From NCBI GenBank assembly GCA_046348585.1, contig JAXMDZ010000005.1, positions 102,495 through 166,494 of the forward strand: a DNA stretch of 64,000 nt, given 5' to 3'. The translations under genes and the position numbers were made by a program. Source of the stretch: JADZAI01 sp046348585. GTDB taxonomy: Bacteria; Pseudomonadota; Alphaproteobacteria; Micropepsales; Micropepsaceae. Positions 58,266-64,000 of this stretch are shown here, in pieces (the first letter of the stretch is position 1; every line of letters begins with the position of its first letter). The notes under the pieces are model-generated. The model saw only the letters and a program-made list of their open reading frames with translations, was not told the DNA's origin and ran no database searches.

Positions 58266-59384
58266 ATGACGCGGCTGGGCCGGTACATTTTCGACGAGGC
58301 GTTCCGGCCCTTCGTCTTCTTCATGGCGGCGCTGGCCGCCATCGTCTGGCTCTCGCAGTCGCTGCGCTATGTGAACGTGATCGTCGACCAGGGCCAGTCG
58401 GCCTTCATGTTCCTCTATCTGATCGTGCTGATGCTGCCGAGCCTGCTGATCTTCGTGATCCCGGCGGCCCTGCTGTTCGCGACCTTCTATGCCCTCTTCC
58501 GCCTTCAGGGCGACAGCGAGCTGGTGGTGCTGGCGGCGGCGGGGCGCTCGCGCCTCTCTGTCGCCTGGCCGCTGGTGGTGCTGGCGGCGGTGGCGGCGGT
58601 GTTCCACCTGGCGGTCAATCTCTACCTCATGCCGCTCGGCCAGCGCACGCTGAAGGACCGCATGTACGAGATCCGCGGCGATCTCGTCTCCAACGTGCTG
58701 CGCGAGGGCCAGTTCACGACGCCTTCCGACGGCCTCACCGTCTATGTGCGCGAGCGTTCGGGCACCTCCAGCGCGCGCGGCATCCTCGTCCACGACAACC
58801 GCGACCCGGCGAAGGCGACCACCTACATGGCCGAGGCCGGCGAGATCGTGCCGAGCGAAGCCGGACCGCGCTTCGTGCTGGTGAACGGCAACGTCCAGCG
58901 CATCGAGGCCCCCGGCCGGATCGCGACGCTGCAATTCGACCGCTACGTCATCGACCTCGCGCCCTTCCAGAAGGGCGAGCGCGACGGCGACCGGGGCACG
59001 CAGGAACGCTATCTCCCCGAGCTTCTCTCCCCCGCCCCCTCGGTGCCCGCCGACCGGGCGCGCAATTTCTTCGCCGACGCGCATGAGCGGCTCTCCTCGC
59101 CGCTCTACAGCTTCGTCTTCGTGCTGATCCCGGCGGCGGCCATTCTGGCGGTCGGCTCGGCCCGCCGCTCGATCGCGCTTAGGATCGGCCTCGCGGCGCT
59201 GATCGCGCTGTCGATCCGCATGGCCGGGCTCGGGGTGCGCGGCGCGGTCGGCTCCAACAACGATCTGTGGCCGCTGCTCTACGCCGTGCCGCTGCTCGGC
59301 ATCGCCGGCGGGCTCGTCTGGCTGTCGGGCTGGACGCCCCGGCGCAGGTCGCTTCCGGCGCCGCCGGACGAGGCGGCCGCATGA
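58266..59384 (+). CDS. lptF: LPS export permease LptF
   Basis: LptF is one of the two inner-membrane permeases of the LptB2FG extractor that pulls LPS out of the membrane. The 372-residue protein has three N-terminal helices (about 12-35, 48-75, 95-118), a periplasmic beta-jellyroll (about 130-265) and three C-terminal helices. The start ATG 58266 is behind AAGAAGG. The stop overlaps lptG (ATGA). Confidence 0.93.
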   Translation: MTRLGRYIFDEAFRPFVFFMAALAAIVWLSQSLRYVNVIVDQGQSAFMFLYLIVLMLPSLLIFVIPAALLFATFYALFRLQGDSELVVLAAAGRSRLSVAWPLVVLAAVAAVFHLAVNLYLMPLGQRTLKDRMYEIRGDLVSNVLREGQFTTPSDGLTVYVRERSGTSSARGILVHDNRDPAKATTYMAEAGEIVPSEAGPRFVLVNGNVQRIEAPGRIATLQFDRYVIDLAPFQKGERDGDRGTQERYLPELLSPAPSVPADRARNFFADAHERLSSPLYSFVFVLIPAAAILAVGSARRSIALRIGLAALIALSIRMAGLGVRGAVGSNNDLWPLLYAVPLLGIAGGLVWLSGWTPRRRSLPAPPDEAAA

Positions 59385-60472
59385 CGCCCTTCGTCCTCGC
59401 CCGCTACCTGACCTGGCGCTTCCTGCTCTCCTGCGGCGCGGTGGCGGCGGCGCTCGCCGCCTTCGTCTTCATCATCAACCTCGCCGAGTTGCTGAACCGC
59501 AGCGCCGGCAAGGACGAGATGACCTTCGGCATCGCGCTCGCGATGTCGGTCTTCAAGCTGCCGCTGACCCTCAACAAGCTGCTGCCGTTCATCGTGCTGT
59601 TCGGGGCGATCTGGATGTTCGCCCGCCTCGCCCGCTTCCACGAGCTTGAGGCGATCCGCGCCTCGGGCGTTTCGGCCTGGCAGTTCATCGCCCCGCCGGT
59701 CGCGGTGGCGATCCTGGCGGGCGTCGCCTCGACGCTGGCGATCAACCCCATCGCCGCCAACGCCGCCAGCCAGTTCGAGCAGCTTGAGGCGCGCTATCTG
59801 CGCGGCCGGGTGTCGATCCTCGCCGCCCTGCCGACCGGCGTCTGGCTGCGCCAGGCCGACGAGAGCGGACAGGCGGTGATCCATGCGCTGCGCGTTTCCT
59901 CCAGCGACATGCGGCTGGAGGACGTGATCGTCTTCATCTACCAGGGCGCGGACCGCTTCGTGCGCCGCATCGACGCCCGCTCGGCGGTGCTGGAGGAAGG
60001 CCGCTGGCGTCTCTCCGAAGCCTACGAATCGCGCCCCGGCGAGCCTTCGGTGCTGCACGAGACCTACGACCTGCCGACCCGCCTCACCGCCGACGAGGTG
60101 CGCGACAGCTTCACCTCGCCCGACACGATCGACTTCTGGGATCTGCCGCGCTTCATCGCCACCGCCGAGGACGCGGGCTTCACGGCGGTGCGCCACCGGA
60201 TGCATTTCTACGCGCTGATCGCGCTGCCGCTGGCGCTGGGGGCGATGGTCGTCATCGCCGCCGCCTTCGCGCTGCGCCCGATGCGCTTCGGCGGCACCGG
60301 GCAGTTGCTGGCGGCGGCGGCGGGCGTCGGCTTCGTGTTCTACTTCTTCAGCGACTTCACCGAGGCGCTGGGGCTTTCGGGCCTCGTCTCGCCGATCATC
60401 GCGGCGGCCGCGCCGACGCTGACCTGCGCGCTCTGCGGGGTGACGGCGCTCCTCTACCTTGAGGACGGCTAG
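59381..60472 (+). CDS. lptG: LPS export permease LptG
   Basis: This is the partner of LptF: 363 residues, the same 3+3 helix layout with a periplasmic domain in between. The start PFVLARYLTWRFLLSCGAV, ELEAIRASGVSAWQFIAPP and the C-terminal FALRPMRFGGTGQLL are typical of LptG. It is coupled at both ends: ATGA overlap with lptF, one base before lptD. Confidence 0.93.
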   Translation: MTPFVLARYLTWRFLLSCGAVAAALAAFVFIINLAELLNRSAGKDEMTFGIALAMSVFKLPLTLNKLLPFIVLFGAIWMFARLARFHELEAIRASGVSAWQFIAPPVAVAILAGVASTLAINPIAANAASQFEQLEARYLRGRVSILAALPTGVWLRQADESGQAVIHALRVSSSDMRLEDVIVFIYQGADRFVRRIDARSAVLEEGRWRLSEAYESRPGEPSVLHETYDLPTRLTADEVRDSFTSPDTIDFWDLPRFIATAEDAGFTAVRHRMHFYALIALPLALGAMVVIAAAFALRPMRFGGTGQLLAAAAGVGFVFYFFSDFTEALGLSGLVSPIIAAAAPTLTCALCGVTALLYLEDG

Positions 60473-60473
60473 G

Positions 60474-62723
60474 ATGCGTCTGAAGACCCTGCTCCTCGCC
60501 GGCATCTGCGCGCTCGCCGCCGCGCCGCTCAGCGCGCCCGTGTTCGCGGCCGCCGAGCCGCTCGCGCCGGGCAAGGCGGCCAAGCCCGTCCTCTTCCAGG
60601 CCGACCGCCTCATCTACGACGCGGACGGCCGCACCGTGCGGCTCGAAGGCCATGTCGAGATCGCCAGCGACGGCCGCCTGCTGACCGCCGACGCGGTCGG
60701 CTACGACCAGACCACGGGCCGGGTCACGGCCAGCGGCCATGTCGTCATCCGCGAGGCCGACGGCTCGACGCTGACCGCCGACGAGGTCGAACTGACCGGC
60801 GACCTCAAGGAAGGCGTCGTCGAGAACATCGCGGTCTTCCTCGACGAATACGCCCGCCTCGCCGCCGTCCGCGCGACCCGCGAGGGCGGCACGCGCACGA
60901 CGCTGGAAAGCGCCGTTTTCAGTCCGTGCAGGGTCTGCACCGAAAAGGGCCAGACCGAACCGCTCTGGCAGATCACCGCCGCCCGCGTCGTCTGGGACCA
61001 GACGGAGAAGCGCATCTCCTACGAGGACGCCTCGTTCGAGCTGTTCGGCACGCCCATCGTCACGATCCCGACCTTCTCGCACGCCGATTTCTCGGTGAAG
61101 AACCAGACCGGCTTCCTCGCCCCGTCGGCGGGCTCGTCGGGCGACCTCGGCTATTTCGTCGAGGTGCCCTTTCACTGGGCGCTCGATCCTTCCTACGACC
61201 TCACGATCTCGCCGATGATCGCGACCGAGGCGAACCCGGTGCTCAAGCTCGACTGGCGGCAGGAAACTTCCAGCGGCTCCTATTTCCTGTCCGGCAGCTT
61301 CACCTATGACGACGCCTTCGACAGCGACGGCAACCGCACCGGCGAGCAGACCTCCTACAGCCACGTCTTCGGGCGCGGCCGCTTCAAACTCACCGAGAAG
61401 ATGGGCTGGGGCTTCGACCTCGAACGCACCTCGAACGACACCTACCTGAAGCGCTACGAGATTTCCGACGCCGACCGGCTGACCAGCCGCGCCTATTGGG
61501 ACTGGCGCAGCGGCCGCTCCTACGCCTCGGTCTCCGCCTATGCCTTCCAGGGCCTCAGGGCGACCGACGACGACCGCCGCACGCCCATCGTGCTGCCCGA
61601 GGCGGTGCTGCACTACGTCCTCGACAAGCCGGTCTGGGGCGGCGAGGTGGCGCTCGACGCCAGCCTCCTCGCCCTCTCCCGCTCGCAGGGCCTCGACACC
61701 CAGCGCCTCGCCGCCGGAGTCTCGTGGTCGCGGCCCGAGATTCTCGAAGGCGGCCAGGCGATCACCTTCTTCGCCGAGGCGCGGGCCGAGCTTTACCGCA
61801 TCGGCGAGGCCGACCCGATCCTCACCCCCGGCGCCGAGGACGGCGACATCCTCTCGCGCGCCACGCTCTATGCCGGGATCGACGCGCGCTGGCCCTTCGT
61901 GCGCCAGACGGCGGACGGCTACACCCAGATCGTCGAGCCGATCGTCCAGGTCGTCCTCGCCCCCTATGGCGACGGCCCGGACGGCATACCCAACGAGGAC
62001 AGCCTCAGCCTCGAATTCGACGACACCAATCTCTTCAACCCGGTGAAGTTCACCGGCCTCGACCTGATCGAGAGCGGCCCGCGCGCCAATATCGGCCTGC
62101 GCTACGCCGAGTTCTTCCCCGGCGGCGGCTCGCTGGAGGTTCTGGCCGGCTTCCAGGCCCGGCTCGACGACGACCCCGCCTTCGCCAACGCCTCGGGCCT
62201 CGGCGAGACCCAGTCCGACTATGTCGGCCGCGTCACCTTCGTGCCCTGGCCGGGCCTGACGATCGTCAACCGCCTGCGCCTCGACAAGGACGACTTCTCC
62301 GTCCGCCGCAACGAGATCTACGTCCAGGGCTCCGGCTCCTGGTACGAGGTGGACGCGGGCTATCTGAAGCTGGAGAGCGACCCGGCGCTGACCGGCCTCG
62401 GTCCGCGCGAGGAAGTCAGCCTGCGCAGCCGCCTCTATGTGGACGAATACTGGAGCGTCATCGGCGGGGCGCGGCGCGATCTGGAAAGCGACCAGATGAT
62501 CGAAAGCCGCTTCGGCGTCGCCTACGAGGACGAGTGCTCGTTCGTGGAACTGGGCTTCCGCCGCCGCTTCACCCGCGACCGCGACAGCGAGCCTTCGACC
62601 ACGGTCATCCTGTCGATCCGGCTGAAGGCGCTGGGCGACGGCGGGACGGCCGCGCCGCTATTCGAGACCGACCCCTATCTGGGCGCGGAAAACCGCGATC
62701 CGCAGGGCTTCCATTCGTTCTGA
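60474..62723 (+). CDS. lptD: LPS-assembly outer-membrane protein LptD
   Basis: LptD is the outer-membrane barrel that inserts LPS into the outer leaflet. The 749-residue protein has a signal peptide (about 1-24, ending VFAA), a periplasmic OstA jellyroll (about 40-150: FQADRLIYDADGRTVRLEG) and a long beta-barrel with many aromatic-ended strands. Cysteines in SPCRVC and YEDECSF could form the structural disulphides. The start ATG 60474 gives a clean signal; an earlier in-frame GTG is less likely. Confidence 0.94.
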   Translation: MRLKTLLLAGICALAAAPLSAPVFAAAEPLAPGKAAKPVLFQADRLIYDADGRTVRLEGHVEIASDGRLLTADAVGYDQTTGRVTASGHVVIREADGSTLTADEVELTGDLKEGVVENIAVFLDEYARLAAVRATREGGTRTTLESAVFSPCRVCTEKGQTEPLWQITAARVVWDQTEKRISYEDASFELFGTPIVTIPTFSHADFSVKNQTGFLAPSAGSSGDLGYFVEVPFHWALDPSYDLTISPMIATEANPVLKLDWRQETSSGSYFLSGSFTYDDAFDSDGNRTGEQTSYSHVFGRGRFKLTEKMGWGFDLERTSNDTYLKRYEISDADRLTSRAYWDWRSGRSYASVSAYAFQGLRATDDDRRTPIVLPEAVLHYVLDKPVWGGEVALDASLLALSRSQGLDTQRLAAGVSWSRPEILEGGQAITFFAEARAELYRIGEADPILTPGAEDGDILSRATLYAGIDARWPFVRQTADGYTQIVEPIVQVVLAPYGDGPDGIPNEDSLSLEFDDTNLFNPVKFTGLDLIESGPRANIGLRYAEFFPGGGSLEVLAGFQARLDDDPAFANASGLGETQSDYVGRVTFVPWPGLTIVNRLRLDKDDFSVRRNEIYVQGSGSWYEVDAGYLKLESDPALTGLGPREEVSLRSRLYVDEYWSVIGGARRDLESDQMIESRFGVAYEDECSFVELGFRRRFTRDRDSEPSTTVILSIRLKALGDGGTAAPLFETDPYLGAENRDPQGFHSF

Positions 62724-62774
62724 GGAGCGGCCCAGCAGGCCATAATGACGCCCGATTTTCCGGCCATCCCGGCG

Positions 62775-62802
62775 TTGAACCGTTCCGGGAAGCCTGTATT
62801 CT
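62775..62802 (+). promoter_or_regulatory. candidate surA promoter
   Basis: TTGAAC (62775-62780) and TATTCT (62797-62802) are 16 bases apart in the 164-bp gap after lptD. They would give a leader of about 80 bases before surA, so surA may be expressed apart from lptFGD. Confidence 0.45.
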
Positions 62803-62887
62803 CCGCCCGCGCGGTAGGGGTCGGGCCAAATCGCAACGGGGCGACGCTTTCGGGCGCGCCGTAACACGACGGAATCAGCGTACGGCC

Positions 62888-64000
62888 ATGAAATCAGTCC
62901 TGAAGTTCGCCGCCGCCGCCCTCGCCGCGACGCTCGCCTTCTTTGCGCCCCAGGCGGCGGCCGAGAGCATCCAGCGCGCCGCGGCCGTGGTGAACGGGAC
63001 CGTGATCTCGACCTACGACCTCGACCAGCGCGTCCGGATGATCCTCTCCACCTCGGGCGGCGCGCAGGGCGCGGCGGCGCAGCAGCGCCTGCGCGAACAG
63101 GTGCTGCGCACCCTGATCGACGAGATCCTCCAGCTTCTGGAAGCCCAGAAGGCCGAACTGACGGTCACCGAGCAGGAAGTCGACGAAGCCATCGACCGCA
63201 TCGCCAAGCAGAACAACACCAGCCGCGAGGCCATCGTGAAATCGCTGGCCGCCAACGGCATCGGCGAGGAGACGCTGCGCGTCCAGATCCGCGCCGAGCT
63301 GGCCTGGTCGAAGCTGATCGAGGAACGCCTCGCCCCGCGCGTCAACATCTCCGAGGAGGAGATCGACCAGGAGATGCGCCGCATCGAGGCCGGGGCCAGC
63401 AAGCCGCAGTTTCTGGTGTCGGAAATCTTCATCGCCATCGACTCGCCCGCCGACGAAGCCCGCGCCCGCCGCAACATCGAGCAGATCCACCAGCAGCTGA
63501 ACAGCGGCACGCCCTTCACGGCGCTCGCCGAGCAGTTCTCCGAATCGGCCACCGCCTCGCGCGGCGGCGATCTCGGCTGGGTGCAGGACGGCGACGTTCC
63601 GGCCGAAGTCTGGGCGGCGCTGCAGGCCATGCGCCCGATGACCATCTCGCAGCCGGTGCGCGCCGCCGGCGGCTATTACATCATCGCCATGCGCGACAAG
63701 ATGCGCCCCGCCGGCTCCGCCGAGGAAGCCCGCCCCGCCCCGCCCGGCCGCCCGCCCGGCGTCCCGGCCGGTTCGGTCAAGCTGAAGCGCGTCGTCATCG
63801 GCCTGCCGCCCAACATGTCGAAGGCCGACGAGCAGCGCGTGCTCCAGGCCGCGGCCGGCCTGCGCGAACAGATCAAGGGCTGCCAGGGCCTCGAACAGTT
63901 CGCCGGCCAGCTTCAGGGCGTCGCCGTGGTCGATCTGCCGGTGCTGCCGATGAGCGACCTCGCGCCGGAAGTGCGCCAGGTGATCCAGGGCCTCAACCCG
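62888..64000 (+). CDS. surA: periplasmic chaperone/peptidyl-prolyl isomerase SurA (cut by window end)
   Basis: SurA escorts outer-membrane proteins, LptD among them, across the periplasm. The first 371 residues are present and the frame is still open at the edge. Seen are a signal peptide (about 1-25, ending QAAAE), a SurA N-terminal domain with VVNGTVISTYDLDQRVRMIL, and a parvulin domain (about 175-275: SGTPFTALAEQFSESATA, SRGGDLGWVQDGDVP). A proline-rich linker (RPAPPGRPPGVP) and a helical segment follow. Its place after lptD is typical of proteobacteria. Confidence 0.93.
   Translation, partial: MKSVLKFAAAALAATLAFFAPQAAAESIQRAAAVVNGTVISTYDLDQRVRMILSTSGGAQGAAAQQRLREQVLRTLIDEILQLLEAQKAELTVTEQEVDEAIDRIAKQNNTSREAIVKSLAANGIGEETLRVQIRAELAWSKLIEERLAPRVNISEEEIDQEMRRIEAGASKPQFLVSEIFIAIDSPADEARARRNIEQIHQQLNSGTPFTALAEQFSESATASRGGDLGWVQDGDVPAEVWAALQAMRPMTISQPVRAAGGYYIIAMRDKMRPAGSAEEARPAPPGRPPGVPAGSVKLKRVVIGLPPNMSKADEQRVLQAAAGLREQIKGCQGLEQFAGQLQGVAVVDLPVLPMSDLAPEVRQVIQGLNP

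Noticed and set aside
1..64000. tRNA, rRNA or CRISPR loci
   Set aside because: Intergenic gaps are all under 200 bases and none shows a cloverleaf or regular direct repeats with spacers.

Overview
The window reads as chromosomal DNA of a GC-rich alphaproteobacterium, most likely of the order Hyphomicrobiales (Rhizobiales). The evidence is the gene content (NrtR beside nadABC, btaAB betaine-lipid genes, HdaA, an LptF/LptG/LptD/SurA block, STAS-fused MlaE) and three small palindromic repeats of a kind I associate with that order. Genes are packed tightly, many start/stop pairs overlap by four bases (ATGA or GTGA), and no stretch over 300 bases lacks a gene. I see no rRNA, tRNA, insertion sequence, prophage or CRISPR array. 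One type II toxin-antitoxin pair is present.

Layout. 1-4.9 kb: end of the NAD regulator nrtR, a secreted hydrolase, then nadA-nadB-nadC (aspartate to nicotinate mononucleotide) behind two similar 19-bp operator-like boxes. 4.9-15.4 kb: an MHS transporter with a coupled small protein, acyl-CoA thioesterase, chorismate mutase, a secreted three-repeat protein, a membrane LytTR regulator divergent from a DUF2306 protein, an RsmB-type rRNA methyltransferase, btaA-btaB and an orphan Hpt protein. 15.4-23.2 kb: a membrane coiled-coil protein, a Mla-type lipid ABC transporter operon (mlaE-mlaF-mlaD-auxiliary lipoprotein), a Sel1 protein and a dipeptide epimerase. 23.2-26.3 kb: pqqA-B-C-D-E. 26.3-31.1 kb: a tight five-gene minus-strand operon that looks catabolic (MDR oxidoreductase, MFS importer, unknown, APH-like kinase, AttH/lipocalin-like protein). 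31.1-39.4 kb: glutathione transferase, DUF423, FAD oxidoreductase, epoxide-hydrolase-like enzyme, TAXI-TRAP transporter, lipoprotein. 39.4-64 kb: mostly housekeeping: Bcr/CflA exporter, aspS, rnd, ppk-ppx, hdaA, a CDP-alcohol phosphatidyltransferase, DUF2066, purMN, ndk, an ABC-F ATPase, vapBC, a TPR protein, holC, pepA, and the LPS-export genes lptF, lptG, lptD and surA (runs off the end).

Main observations. (1) Two NrtR-like boxes lie 63 bp apart, centre to centre, in front of nadA. (2) All eleven convergent gene junctions are either interlocked stop codons, gaps of 4-7 bp, or gaps holding a palindromic repeat. (3) Five genes between 26.0 and 32.0 kb, including pqqE, are each broken by one single-base indel, while I see no such break elsewhere. 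This looks more like local consensus error than gene decay. (4) Several proteins resist confident naming: the three-repeat secreted protein, the CGQPGC small protein, and some members of the 26-31 kb operon.

No wholly new system can be proved from sequence alone. The most promising leads are the five-gene operon with its neighbouring TAXI-TRAP locus, the three-repeat secreted protein, and the LytTR-DUF2306 pair.
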